A DNA stretch of 64,000 nucleotides from Wolfiporia cocos (Eukaryota; Basidiomycota; Agaricomycetes; Polyporales; Phaeolaceae), in contig JACCLO010000012.1 of assembly GCA_029448655.1 (NCBI GenBank), positions 248,001 through 312,000 on the forward strand, read 5' to 3'. Shown here one piece after another: positions 1 to 11,600 of this stretch. The number at the start of each line of letters is the position of its first letter. Within the stretch, counting starts at the first letter, position 1. The position numbers were made by a program, and so were the translations under genes. The notes under the pieces are model-generated. The model was not told the DNA's origin and searched no databases. It worked only from the letters and a program-made list of their open reading frames with translations.

Positions 1-474
1 CGTCGTCCCCGTGTGCCTCCGCTTGCCTAATCCCGGCATCGTCGTCGCGGTAGTCCGTACTGAACCTTCGTCACTCTGGGACCGTCGGCGTGGGGTTGGG
101 TAACCCTTGCGGGCCCCTTCGCATACCCACAGGTCAGAGGTTCTTGGCTTGGCTCCTGCCGCCCAGGGGTATGGCCGCGCTGCGCTAGACCTCCACGCGC
201 GCGCACATTTGGTTAATGGCGGCGGCGGGCCCTCAAACACGGCTTACGCTGGTTGACCCCGCTACCCTGTTGTTCATGGGGGGCGGACTTACGTATTTCA
301 TTCCGTATGGTAGCTTCGCCTGGTGTAATGCTTCGTGGGGGCTCGTAAGACTACGGACCGTCGGCGCTTCTACCGACGGCTGCCCCGCCGCATTGCCATG
401 GCTACCTATACGTAGAAAACCCTCGGCCCCAACGCAGGTGGCGAAGGGGGGGAGGTAAAATATCTTTGAGATTA
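1..474 (-). mobile_element. Internal region of LTR element cut by the window edge
   Basis: This is the 5' part of the internal domain of an LTR retroelement in reverse orientation. It matches, in reverse complement, the start of the internal region of the complete element at 37564-39507. It encodes no recognisable gag or pol; the open frames here have no known domain. On the minus strand the LTR end (475) is followed by one T and then a 12-nt primer-binding site at 462-473. The second LTR lies outside the window. Confidence 0.8.
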
Positions 475-1052
475 TGTCACAAACTTACTGTTTGTGAGGA
501 CCTGCGCTGCAGGGGAATCCTAAAGTGCCTAGCGAGGCTTGTGTGCGACCGCGACAGCGGTGACCGAGTCGGCTGTACCAAGGGCAGCACCAACCCGAGG
601 ACTCCTAACGGCGACGTAAGGTGGCGGCACACAGTCAAGCGCGACAAGTGAGGCCCCCGGGGCAGAGACGCATCACGCGCAAATAAGAAAGGGGCCTAAG
701 CCCAAACGACTAGAATCTCAAAGATGGGGGAGTAAGCCCCCATCGCTGCAGTATAAGTACATGTGTTGGAACGCTAAGTATCTAGCCTGCCCTACAGACA
801 TGGCCTGTGCGCATGTAACGTAAGCGTGACCGTACAAGTAACGTAACATGTAACTATATGGTGACCTATCATGTGAGTACCTGGCACGCGCGCTGCCTGA
901 CTAGCGCGCGCCTACTGGGTCAGGTGATCATGGAGGTATCTAGGGCGCGACCGAGAGGAAACGTAAAGTGAGCGGGGCGCGCGCGCGTGCAGCGGCGCCC
1001 ATACAACAAATAGTGAGGGATGTACAGTAGCCCCCCGGGCATATCCGTGACA
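475..1052 (-). repeat. 5' LTR of the edge element
   Basis: On the plus strand the segment starts TGTCACAAAC and ends CCGTGACA, so on its own strand it runs TGTCACGG to TTTGTGACA. Its end resembles the start of the LTR at 37564. TATA-like sequence lies near 752-760 and a hairpin with arms GATGGGGG and CCCCCATC near 721-741. The 12-mer AATCTCAAAGAT at 714-725 (plus strand) is the complement of the element's self-primer and equals its primer-binding site. Confidence 0.85.
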
Positions 1053-2079
1053 TATATGCTGTACTATGTTATGAGGTTACCCTCATAACTAGCATTCTTG
1101 TCATTGGGTTATAAAGCCCCTTTACACCATGCTCCCTGTGTGCTCCCTGCCTAAGCCTTCTTCTACAATGACATGCTAGTCTGGTTGTCATGAGAAATTG
1201 TGAGCCCATCCCTTACCTTTGTAATAGCTCTGTTCCGTCGAGATTCCTTAGTCTCACATGTCCTAGCGATGCTGGTGCAGTTAGCGCCCAGTTCTTTATC
1301 TTATCTACTGTACTTATGGTCTTATCTCGTCACAAGTAGTTATGCGTTACCTAGTACCACTGTTACACCTCACATGACCAAGGTCACAGGCCCAGCTTTA
1401 GGGTAGGGTATTTCTTAGTGGCTGTGTGGCCTTTCATGTATATATACAGGTAGCGTTCTGAGGTACTCTTCATACCATGTATTCTCAACCCTGGGGGTGA
1501 GTCCCCTGAGAACCACCTTACCTCTGTTGTGCAACCTTGCATGATACTGTGACGGTCTCCCTCTCTCTCTCTGACTGCTAGTCTGGCGGCCAGTCTTCCG
1601 GTGCAGCGTGTGTCATCGGCCGCGATGAGGACTGGCAGAATTGCCCATAGGCAAGTCCTGTTCTCCTGTAGGATAGGATACCTGAGGGTTAGGGTCCCCA
1701 CTGTGCAGGTCACATGACACATACGTTCTCATGTCAATTTTCTGTGACATCCCTGACTTTTCATAGCCGTTTCTACCCAGGCTTGAACACAGGGCTTATG
1801 TCCCCACTCTTCGTACATTTACCGCCTCGTCATGGTCTACTTAGCCAGTATGTCATGTGACCACTAGATTAGATTAGGTACATAGTGTCTAGATAAGCCC
1901 AGCCCACTTATGCTAGGTTGCTTACTATATTATGACATGTAGATATGTCACAACATTTTCAGCGACTCACCTTCTTTACACGTATCCCATGGTATGAACC
2001 CTTGACCTCAGGGGATACCAACATGTGACCTATACTTAGATGACACATGACTTATTAGATAGCATGTATCTAATCTTCA
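1053..2079. repeat. Old LTR fragments
   Basis: A hairpin-like segment near 1071-1090 and a TGTGACA end near 1743-1749 show LTR remnants, probably mostly in plus orientation. Clean ends and a target duplication were not found. A frame on the minus strand at 1384-1722 has no recognisable domain. Nothing else is supported here. Confidence 0.45.
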
Positions 2080-2327
2080 TGACCCAAAACATCTTCTGGG
2101 TCACCCCTCAACGCCTAAGTCCCTGCTCACAAGTCATGGCATCCCTAGACTAAGTTGACGAAGGGTCACCACGCCTAAGTCGAGGTCGAGGTACGTCGCA
2201 CAGACTAGCAAGCTTCACAAGGGAGAGCGCACAGGATGGATGTTAAGTGCCCTAAGGCATGGTAGAGAATAAAGGCTCTGAGGCGTCTTACCTCAGAACC
2301 TTTATTCTCTACCATGCCTTAGGGCAC

Positions 2328-2816
2328 TGACACAGTTTTACTGTGACATACGATACTAACGCCCCGCCTATAACCTAACGTCTAAGGCTAAGACCTATCG
2401 TCTTGAAAGGCAACTGGATGGGTGTTGACTAACGACCCAAGGTAGACAGTAACCAAGTAGTTATGTCGACCACCAGTCTAGCACGCAGAGGTTCAGAGTG
2501 TAACTGAGGGACTCGCCCCAATGCCGATGATAATCAAACTGAGGTAGTAAGACCTCAGCGAGTAGGTTTATATACATGGGGAGACAATGCGCTACTATGT
2601 AAGTACTGCCCTAAAGGCATGGGCCGTGCGCTATCTATCATGTGCCCCAGTATATACCATGTGACCTACTTATCAGGTGACCGTATGTCCTGGCGGACGA
2701 GTATGCTATATACCGCTACACTACCGGGCACCAGTCATGTGACTACTAGAACGTGAAGTCCTGGGTTCGAGCCAGGGAGGGGTAATACATTAAAACATGC
2801 CACAAAATCTGTGACA
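2328..2816 (-). repeat. Solo LTR, target duplication GGCAC
   Basis: The LTR runs from TGACACAG to TCTGTGACA and is flanked by GGCAC at 2323-2327 and 2817-2821. It has the reverse-oriented TATATACATG and a CTGAGG/CCTCAG hairpin near 2541-2562. It is inserted into the right arm of the palindrome around 2287. Confidence 0.9.
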
Positions 2817-2912
2817 GGCACTTAACATCCATCCTGCGCGCTCTCCCTTGTGAAGCTTGCTAGTCTGTGCGACGTACCTCGACCTCGACTTAGGCATGGT
2901 GACCCTTCGTCG

Positions 2913-3409
2913 TGTCACAGATTTCTCTGTGGCATGCGGGCCTGCCTCTACCCGCGCTCGAACCAAGGGCTTTATGCCCTCCTCTCTACCGTCTTACCCC
3001 TTCGTTACGGACTACATAGCCAGTACGTCACGTGACCCCTAGATTAGATAGTCCCTTAGCGTTTAGATAACCGCCCCGGCCCGGTAACCTTCTAGACTGC
3101 TTACTAATACATGACGCGTACCTAGTGCGCACAGACCACGCCTTTAGGGCAAGTACATACAAGTAGTACAGGTGGTCCTCTCATGTATATAACCCCTGGC
3201 TGAGGTCTTACAACCTCAGTCCAATCAATCTCTCGGCTTTGGGCGCGTGTGCCCTCAGTCTTGCTCATCATCTCTTGTGTGCACTACCTCAACTTCGCCT
3301 CACAGCTTGTCGACACCTCTTATCTTGACTCACTAGTCTTGGTACCCGGCTTCGCCGCTGGGCTCTAGGGGGCCACTTGTGGATGACACCGTTGAGTAAT
3401 TCTGTGTCA
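2913..3409 (+). repeat. Solo LTR, target duplication CGTCG
   Basis: The LTR runs from TGTCACAGATT to TTCTGTGTCA and is flanked by CGTCG at 2908-2912 and 3410-3414. CATGTATATA lies near 3182 and the CTGAGG hairpin with loop TCTTACAA follows. It also interrupts the palindrome arm. Confidence 0.9.
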
Positions 3410-3490
3410 CGTCGACTTAGTCTAGGGATGCCATGACTTGTGAGCAGGGACTTAGGCATTGAGGGATGACCTAGAAGATGTATTTGGTCA

Positions 3491-4170
3491 CTTCAACTAG
3501 TTACATCATAGGTTACATAAGCGTTCTAGGTCTTGACTAGTATGCGCGTGCACACAGGCCACGTTACTTTAGGGCAAGGGTATTTACCTAGTAGTACAGC
3601 GCTACTGTGATGTATATAAACCTTAGAGTCTGAGGTGTACTCCTCAGACTCATCAATTTGGCAATGCCATAGGGGCACCTTCACTTGTTATCCCTGCTGT
3701 GCTCCTGGATCATACTCACTAGTCTGCTGGTACTACCTCGACAACGTCTTTGGACTCTTTCCACCTTCGATGTGGACATCTTAGTTGGTGGTCTATTGGA
3801 GTGGGATGTTAGTTGAGGGATGACCCTAAGAGGTTTGGGTCAGGGCAGTAGGCTGTAGCCACCTTATGGGTGTTGTACACGGATCCGTTGATGATCAAGC
3901 AAGACACCATTGTTGTGATTTGGTTTTCGTCAGCTTGGGTTATTTTTCTTCTTCACAAAATTCAAGAGAAAAGCTGCCTTTTCAGGACTTAAATGCCTTT
4001 TCAGGACTTGATACTATATACAATTTACATGGAGGGAATGCCCAAGGTGAAATCTAGTTTGGTGTGTACTAGTTGGGTCTTTAGGTATGTTACATGCTGT
4101 CAGATATTCAATTCTCCAAAAATCCCTTCTACCCTTTTCAGGTACTTCTCCAAGTGTCAGAGATCCTGAT
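3491..4170. other. LTR remnant, then unassigned AT-richer DNA
   Basis: Positions 3491-3850 hold LTR-like sequence in plus orientation with GATGTATATA near 3612 and a GTCTGAGG/CCTCAGAC hairpin just after it. From about 3850 to 4170 the base composition becomes more AT-rich. Short open frames there have no recognisable domain. Confidence 0.45.
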
Positions 4171-4175
4171 TCTTC

Positions 4176-4689
4176 TGACACAGAACATACCACCCTTCCC
4201 CCCCTATCTCCAGTGTTCCGGCGTAGCCCCAAGGTGTGTCGGTTCTAGGTGTACACACATTAGAGGATAGAGGGTCTCCCAGACTAGCTTGATTTATGTG
4301 AGAGAGTCGCGCAGCGAGGGAGTTCCATGGGTGACAGTCCTGCCCCTCATCAAGGAGGACGTCGATAGAATTCTAGTTCTGGGGAGTAAGCCCCAGAACA
4401 CATGTTCTTATATACATGGGCAGACGTAACTACCTATTCTACGAGACCGGTCCTAAAGGCCTGGTCTGTGCACGGAGGCAGTGTCTACGCTACCCACGGT
4501 CATATGGCATAGGGTTATGTAAGTAAGGGGCGCGTGACCGGGGCACCATTCTACCTACATGTGACCTACCGGTCACGTGATCTGTCTGTCTCCCTTCCAA
4601 GCGCTGGCACGCGCGTCTAGGAGGTGGCGCTTGGCGCTATATTCTACCGTAGGGTGCACAGTTAGTCCCTAAGGCCAGAATTTGTGACA
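4176..4689 (-). repeat. Solo LTR, target duplication TCTTC
   Basis: The LTR runs from TGACACAGAAC to ATTTGTGACA and is flanked by TCTTC at 4171-4175 and 4690-4694. A GTTCTGGGG/CCCCAGAAC hairpin and reverse TATATACATG lie near 4374-4418. It interrupts or abuts the 3' end of the reading frame at 4637-5242. Confidence 0.9.
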
Positions 4690-5242
4690 TCTTCATCGGG
4701 TCCTTTTGGACCCAATTCTTGATATTGGCGCAGAGGTTGTCAAAGTCGGATGTGAGTAGCATGAATTTGTGCATAATTGGTGTGGGGGTGGTGGAGTCGG
4801 GAGCCTTCCATAACCTCATTAGGAATGGGTGTGTTGCTACCAGTTTCTTTTCCACCTCCTGGAACCAATCCCACTTCTTCTCTGTGCAGTGCATGCTCTT
4901 GGGGTTCAGGATACCCCGCTCATCTGCCCATAAAGGTGCCATTTGAAGTTCCTCGACACATTCAAGAAGGGTTTTCTTAGGCCCTTCCTGCTTGGCTTTC
5001 CTGGTGGCAATGAGCCGGTCCATTTCAACCTTTTTGGCAGCGATTCTGGCGATGTATTCGTCGAGCCGTGCCTGGTCGAGGCACTTCTCTAGCTTCTTCT
5101 TCTGCTTTAGAAGCTTCTCTAGCTTCTTCCTCCTGATTTCTTTGAGAGCCCACTCCTTGTTGACCCGAGCGATCTCCACTGGGTTGGGGTTGGGCTTGTG
5201 GAAGGGTCTCAGCCCTTTGCCCTTTTGGGACTTCCCCTTCAC
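4637..5242 (-). CDS. Coiled-coil hypothetical protein, 3' end altered by an LTR
   Basis: The 201-residue frame is unusually lysine/glutamate rich. Residues about 35-85 look like a charged coiled coil with repeated KKLEKLLKQKK-type runs, followed by a Trp-rich segment (WDWFQEVEKK). The last ~15 codons lie inside the solo LTR that ends at 4689, so the present C terminus is not original. The frame sits between two solo LTRs inserted on either side (4176-4689 and 5289-5931). It could be a degraded retroelement gag-like frame or a remnant of a cellular gene. I recognise no family. Confidence 0.4.
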   Translation of the reverse strand: MKGKSQKGKGLRPFHKPNPNPVEIARVNKEWALKEIRRKKLEKLLKQKKKLEKCLDQARLDEYIARIAAKKVEMDRLIATRKAKQEGPKKTLLECVEELQMAPLWADERGILNPKSMHCTEKKWDWFQEVEKKLVATHPFLMRLWKAPDSTTPTPIMHKFMLLTSDFDNLCANIKNWVQKDPMKMSQILALGTNCAPYGRI

Positions 5243-5288
5243 CAGAGTAAGAACCTCCTGAAGCGGCTGACTTTTGGCATGACTACGT

Positions 5289-5931
5289 TATCACAAGACG
5301 ACTCACGCAGGGAGGGATCCCTAAACTACCCCGTCGACTCAAGGGGTAGAACTACAAGGCATGCTACGCTGTTTGTAGCAGAGGCCCTACTCCTAAGTTC
5401 AATCCAAGAAGCAGTAGTGGGGCTCACAAGCGGAGAGGTTCAAGGGACCTCCAGGGTCCTAAATGACAATCATAGTCTGAGGTCCTAGTGACCTCAGACA
5501 CTGATATATATACATGAGGGTTTCCAGGTTAACTACTCAGTAACTACCTGCCCTCAAGGAATGGTCTGTGCGCCCATCATTGCCCGGAGGCTGGGGCACA
5601 AGACTGGGAAAGAGCCTGGCATCAAGCCTGGGCTGTAGTAATGGTAACCAGGGCCCCAGTAATGAGACCCTGTGAACTCATATGCCCCCAGACACCTTGT
5701 CAGGTGCTGGGCGCTAGTCATTGTAGATCAGGTGCCGCTACGCGGTCACCTGTCTACGCGTTCCGGTCACGTGTCTACGTCTTCGACCGAATATCTATAT
5801 TCCTACACGTCCGGTAAGGGGCGCGCGGGTGGCTACAGCCTTTAAGGGTTTAGTAGGGCACCCTTAGCCCGTATCGTAGGGAACTACCAAGTATTTAGCT
5901 AGAGGAGAGAGAAACGTACTTTCTTGTGACA
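5289..5931 (-). repeat. Solo LTR with mutated terminus, target duplication TACGT
   Basis: The left boundary reads TATCACAAG rather than TGTCACAAG, and the right boundary is CTTGTGACA. TACGT flanks it at 5284-5288 and 5932-5936. A GTCTGAGGTC/GACCTCAGAC hairpin and TATATATACATG lie near 5470-5514. Confidence 0.85.
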
Positions 5932-5936
5932 TACGT

Positions 5937-6176
5937 AAGAAGAATAAGTATCTAAGCTAGGTAGTGGGAATCATGCAGTCTTCTGTCAGGGCTTATCATT
6001 GTTTCTTGATGTTGTGCGCTTATCCTCCGGCATCAATGGGCACTCTGCCCTCGACCAGAGTTAGTGTCGGTGACTGGATTGCGTCTCTGTCATGCTACCA
6101 GGTGGGGGATACAGCTGGAATGCTTCCCTTGCATCCAGGTAATGCAGGATTTGGGGTATTACACCCCACATGTGCC
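5937..6176. other. No gene seen; old repeat DNA
   Basis: The segment lies between two solo LTRs and continues, across the second insertion, into 6807-7183. A short plus-strand frame at 5964-6194 shows no domain. Confidence 0.3.
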
Positions 6177-6181
6177 CATGC

Positions 6182-6801
6182 TAACACAAGATAACACTTA
6201 CTAGTTATTCTTGAGGTTGCTAGTTAGGCAAGAGAGATATAGCAGATGTTAAGCAGGATACAATGAGTGGTTAACCCGTAGTATGAAAGCAATGAATAGA
6301 ACTGAGGCAATAGCGCTCAGCAAGTTCAGTATATATACATGTTATATAAGACCCCTAACAGTCTTATTATGTAATCTAATTACCCTTATCCGTATGTACA
6401 AGTCCCCTGGGACTTGGGACATTAGTAATACACCGTAAATACATATGCTGATCAAAACCGGGATATAGGAAGGCGGTGTAGACCGCACCAATGGCGTATA
6501 TTGCGCTTTGTCATTACTAAGACGGGGTGTGACCAGAGCCCGGTCCAATGACATTTGTATGCTGACTGCTTCGGACGGAACGTCCGATTGGCTAGGAACT
6601 AGACATGTGACTGATGGTAACTACTAGTGATAAGATAAGACCGTCACTACGGGAGATAACGCGGCCATCATGCGGCAGGTATGTAACCTTTACTTATGAA
6701 CCATGATAAGCTAGTTATTGGTCTAGAAAGTCGTAGGTAATTCGTAGAATTACCGGAAAAATAGTAGGAAATATAGGGAAACTACGAGAATTCTTGTGAC
6801 A
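6182..6801 (-). repeat. Solo LTR with mutated terminus, target duplication CATGC
   Basis: The left boundary reads TAACACAAG and the right boundary TTCTTGTGACA, flanked by CATGC at 6177-6181 and 6802-6806. Reverse TATATACATG is at about 6331 with a weaker CTGAGG/GCTCAG hairpin beside it. Confidence 0.85.
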
Positions 6802-6806
6802 CATGC

Positions 6807-7183
6807 CTAGCTCAAACTGGTGGGCTGCCAGTCTTAAGTCCTACCGCTGGGTCAATGGACCAGCAGCTAGCCACGGCCAGAACTCTGTCGTTCTGTAGCC
6901 TATCAGCATTGGACCTAGGCAGGATCACTTGGACCCACCCAGTTGGTTCTGTATAGAGCCACCCCTGTATGCCTGGGGATAGGCTAGAATGTTCTGTCTG
7001 GCCCGGTCAAGAAGTTACACCATTGCCTTTAGGTCCCAACTCTTGGCAAAGACCTTGGCAGGTCCAAGCCCATCCCTTAACCCTGGGTCCAGGTATTCTC
7101 CTTGAGCCTGGAGTCCAGCTGTGTGCCCGAAGGCATATCCCCCAGAGCTCACTGTGAAGACCCCACCACTTTGCAGCGAGTGG
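6807..7183. other. No gene seen; unassigned repeat-like DNA
   Basis: The segment has several Trp/Gly-rich short open frames on both strands but none with a recognisable domain. It may be a remnant of a retroelement internal region. Confidence 0.3.
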
Positions 7184-7188
7184 GGGTG

Positions 7189-7735
7189 TGACACAGTCCT
7201 CACCGACTGTGGGACCGGCCCTGCCGGGGAACATCTAACTACCTAAGCCCTTATCTCTAGAGGCTAGCGGAGGAAGGGCGGCTGGTCAGACTGTATGGTG
7301 CAGCTACAAGTCTAGCAAGCATAGAGTAACATAGTAGTGTCAACGTCGCGCAGAGGGTGGCACACAGGAAATCAGCGAGTGAAAGGGGCCTTAGTGCCCA
7401 GTTGCCGAGAATCCTAAAGATGGAGTGTAAGCTCCATCTTCTACGTCTTAAGTACATGAGCATATAGCAAGCCAGTAATGGCTGCCCTAAAGGAATGGGT
7501 CCGTGCGTAGTACCTAAGAGGCGATGCAGTAACGTGTAACTACATGTAACTATAGTGACCATGATGTGAGAGCGCACCTACCCCAGGTGCTGTACATTAT
7601 CTTATCTAATCTACTGGGTCTGGTGTCTAACATAAGAGGGAGACGGGGAGGTGCTCACGAAGGATCCAGGGCCTGCGTAAAGGCCAGGAAACCTGTGAAA
7701 ATGAGCAGGGCATGCCACAGCGTAATACTATGACA
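7189..7735 (-). repeat. Solo LTR, target duplication GGGTG
   Basis: The LTR runs from TGACACAGTCC to ACTATGACA and is flanked by GGGTG at 7184-7188 and 7736-7740. An AGATGGAG/CTCCATCT hairpin and a reverse TTAAGTACATG promoter-like motif are near 7415-7456. Confidence 0.88.
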
Positions 7736-7740
7736 GGGTG

Positions 7741-8564
7741 CGCAGACGACGATGAAAACCCCTAAGAAGAAGAAATCCCTTGGGGTTGCTGGTTAGGCAA
7801 GAACTGTTAAGCAAGTAGAGTGGGGCACATTGAGTTGTTAACTAGTAATAGCAACAAGTTCCACGTGTCTCACGGATCATAACACCCCTCACCTGCTAGC
7901 ATAAGCTTGCAACTTAGGAAGCTAAGCACTCCAGGGTAGCACGCGCCTTCTTTTACTCACATGATGGTCACACTAGCTACAGTAGCGTTACTTGGTAGTT
8001 ACCCTTAGTTACATCTGCTGCAGTGCTGTGCACAGACCTCTAGTTTAGGGCAGACCAGTAGTGGAATATGCTCATGTATATAGTATGGTGGATGAGGTCT
8101 TACAACCTCATCTTTGAGATTCTCAATGACTGGGCTTAGGCCCCTTCTTATCCTCTGATCTGTGTGGCCTGCATTGTCTGCTCCCTGTTTGTGCCTGCTC
8201 AGTTTGTCACTCACTCGCCAGTATGACTGCAGTTTGGTGCTAGGGACTTAGGCTACCCATTTATGCCTTGCTGTCCACCCTCTGCCGCTACTTGATGTAG
8301 CTCATCAGGTGTATGGGATCCTCAGCTGCACCAGTCCCACAGTCTCAGGTGAGACTGTGTCAAGGCCCCTCTCTTGCATCTGCGCTGTGCATGCCTGTCT
8401 ACAACCACTCTGTTTCACCTCTCACCTGACTTGACTGGGGTGTACACCAACCTTGGGATTGGTACCCCCATAGTCACGCCTCTGCATGCCACTCTAGCTG
8501 GGCATTGGGCATAAGGGTTTCCTGGCCTGTGGGCCGGTTGCACAGCCTCTGTAAGTCTGTGTCA
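7741..8564 (+). repeat. LTR mosaic
   Basis: Positions 7741-7860 resemble a minus-oriented U5 like that of the LTR at 6182. From about 7866 a plus-oriented LTR begins (TGTCTCACGGATC), with CATGTATATA near 8072 and the GATGAGG/CCTCATC hairpin. GTGTCA ends occur at both 8362 and 8564. No single pair of ends has a matching target duplication, so this is probably a recombined or nested remnant. Confidence 0.55.
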
Positions 8565-8649
8565 TTACATTTGCATTGCAACTTGATTGTGCTGATTGCA
8601 ATGACCAGAATCATGCCATAAGACCTGATCATTGTGATGGCCTATAAGC

Positions 8650-11600
8650 AGTGGATGCAATCCACCCATCAAGTTGCGATGCGCAGATTGCTAACAATGC
8701 CAAACAATGCCATATTAGGGATCGTACAAGTGCCCAAGTGCGACACAATGGCAGACTGGCCTTAAGTTCATCTTTCTAGCCCATCCTATTGCTTTCAGCT
8801 TAGAACAATGAATAAATTGATTACTTGGGATCCATATACACTGTAAAGCCTTGAGATACTGCATAATAGAATGTAATAGCTTTTATAGTGCAGTTGTTGC
8901 ATCTCAAGGCTGAGCCAGGAAAGCCTCAGTCGTGAGGCTGCAAGGAAGCACAGTCATGGAGCTGATAACCCATAGTATTTCTGGAGCACCTGATAGCCTC
9001 CCTGTCACCTTTCCAGGGCCATGTATTCCCCCTGTGCCTGCCTGTTGATTCCATATGCCGGATATCATTCACCAATTGGCTGACATCCCCTCCAATGTTC
9101 TGGTCAACCATACTGTTGATCCATACACAATTGCGGTGTGGAAGCTGTGCCTCAATTATGTCCGCTGCTTCTTGTAGCTCACATGCATGTGCATGGAGCA
9201 GTTCCAGCTTGTCATCAAGCTTAAGATATAATATATTTAGTATTCTGTGTACACAAAATAAGCAATCCTTACCTCATTCTCAGAATTACTATCAAGCACA
9301 TTGTCTGATTGTGTGATTGGACTGCTGGCCATATCCATTGCTGTCTCACTGCTGTCATCTTCTGTCACATGATCATCATTCAAGTCTTCTTCCAGACCCC
9401 ATGAGCACTTTCGCTTTCCAAGGGTTGAACCTCCCTCATAGGTATGCCACTCTGCAGTGGCAAGGACATTCTGGTCACCCAGCCAAACATGGTCATCACC
9501 ATCAGTAATGCAGCCTTCATCAGGATCTTGAGAGGCCACTTGAGAGCCAGGGGAAATTGATAGGAGAGGATGCTGGTAAAGTGGAAGGGCTCGTCTTCTA
9601 TATACCTGTCTCCAGAATTTGGGAGGAGGGGAGGGAACTGCCTGTACAAGGTGCTTGCAGAGATGATGTGGGTGATACTTCTGCATGCCACAATTGCAAG
9701 TCCATAGTGCCACATTGACTTTATAAGTATGACCATTGAGTGGCTTTTTCTGAAGTCCCTGCCAAGCCTGCTTGAAGTACCACTGATAGGTAGTCAATGG
9801 CTTTGCACATCCAAGGCGATGTGTGTCCTCCAGGATATCAAGTCTGGCAATGTATGCAGGTGTGACTTCATGTATTAGGATCCAGATGAGCTGATCAAGG
9901 CAAGGGCAGACCAGATGATGTAGGTGATCATGCTTGAGCTGCTGCCAGAACCATTCCACATTCATAGTTGTGCGGAGGCGAGATATATATGGAGATGATG
10001 AACGAGCCCAGAGTTTCCACTTATGTGGAGAGTACCAAGATGCCCACAGATATCCCCAGACCTCAGATAGTCCCCGTATATGGCAGAATAAGTACATTTC
10101 AAAGACTGCATTGTTTCAGATTTCCTCTGCAGTAAATGTGCCTTCAGGTTCAGGAAGGAGTGGATGCTGGCAAAAATGCTTGGTGAAAAGCTGAAGAATC
10201 TGTTTGCAATGTGGGGCAGGACAGAACACATAGTCTGGATCAGGAGCTCAGACCTCACCTACATCAAACATCCAGTCTGGACCATCCTCGGAATCAGTGT
10301 CATCCTTCTCAGACTCAACCTGCTCAAGTATGCCATTGTCAGATGCACTGTCTTCATGTTCTTCTGTGGAAGAATCACTGCCTGAGGTTTCCAGTACTTG
10401 TGAGGGATGGAGTGGGATGAGATTGCCATTGAAACGGATGCGGAATGTGCCAATTGCCTGAGTAATTGTAGACACAGATGGTGTGGACTGCCAAAGCATA
10501 TCTATTAAGCCATGTTCCACAGTACAACAAGCAATTTACACTTACATCATTAGTATGCTGATTGACAGGAACAAAGCTTTTGTCAATCCAAGAGTATTCA
10601 TTCTTGGCTTCATTGACATCATAATGAGCAGGTGTGTGGCGCAAAATTGATAATCATGTCTTGATAGCCCGCAAGCAATGCCAAAAACAAAGTTGATGCT
10701 TGGCAGCTGGGTATATGGCCAGACATGCATTGATCTCTGACCAGTCCTTGGCTGTTAGAGTGATGACTGCATGGACTTTCCAGGAATCATGAAAGTGCTG
10801 AAGAAGCTGTCCAATATAAAGTTCTTTCCCACCACTCTCTCCATTTTCTGAGTGCAGTAGGAGATAACCAAGTGGCATGCCAGAGCCATACACTTCACCC
10901 AGAAGGGCATATAGCTCAAAGTGGGAGCCATTGGTATTCCCTAGCAATGTTGTAAGACTGGGAAAAATGACTAGAGAAATTGACATACATGCTGAATCAA
11001 GGGATAGCTCTCGGATACATCCACCCCATTGTTGGAGAAGCTCAGGTAATGCAAATGCAAGTGCAGTGAACCCTTCTACTCTTGCCAAAGGAATACATAA
11101 TAGCATAAATCCCATGCACCTTGCTTGATTCTTCTAGAAGAATATGCACTGATTTGACCTCATTGTCATTCTGCTTCCACTTTTCTTGGTCGAATTTAGC
11201 CCATAAGGCATAAACTGCCTTGTGTGTAAATGTGGGCTTGGGATGCTTCTTCAGAACTAGGGACCAAATCTATTTGACCAATTAGTTGGAATACAAACAA
11301 AACAGGCAATTTCCAAGACATACCTGGCTTGGGGTCAAATCTCCATTGGCTTGGACAAGACCTACAACATCTTGAGGAATATCAATGGGTCAATATGGCA
11401 CATGATCAAGGTTATGGTGCAGTTTAATTGTCACAGCATTAATCCCATCAGTGACAGTGATATGAAGCCACCCCTGACAATCAAATGTGTCCATTGCCTC
11501 CTTATCCCACTGCTTCTGGACATCTTCGATCTTCTGTGGTTTTTTCTGGCATTTGACATATTGGGCACAGTGATGCTGGAACCGCTCTGTCATGCCATGT

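Larger units (their letters stand above)
2080..3490. repeat. Interrupted long palindrome centred on an LTR hairpin
   Basis: The left arm spans about 2080-2283. The right arm is split into 2291-2327, 2822-2912 and about 3415-3490 by two LTR insertions. The centre is a 7-nt loop, CGTCTTA (2284-2290). For the inner 127 bp (2157-2283 against 2291-2327 plus 2822-2911) I count three mismatches; further out the arms diverge. The arms contain sequence resembling the LTR U5 region, and the loop-proximal stem is the CTGAGG/CCTCAG hairpin found in other LTRs here. Confidence 0.85.
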
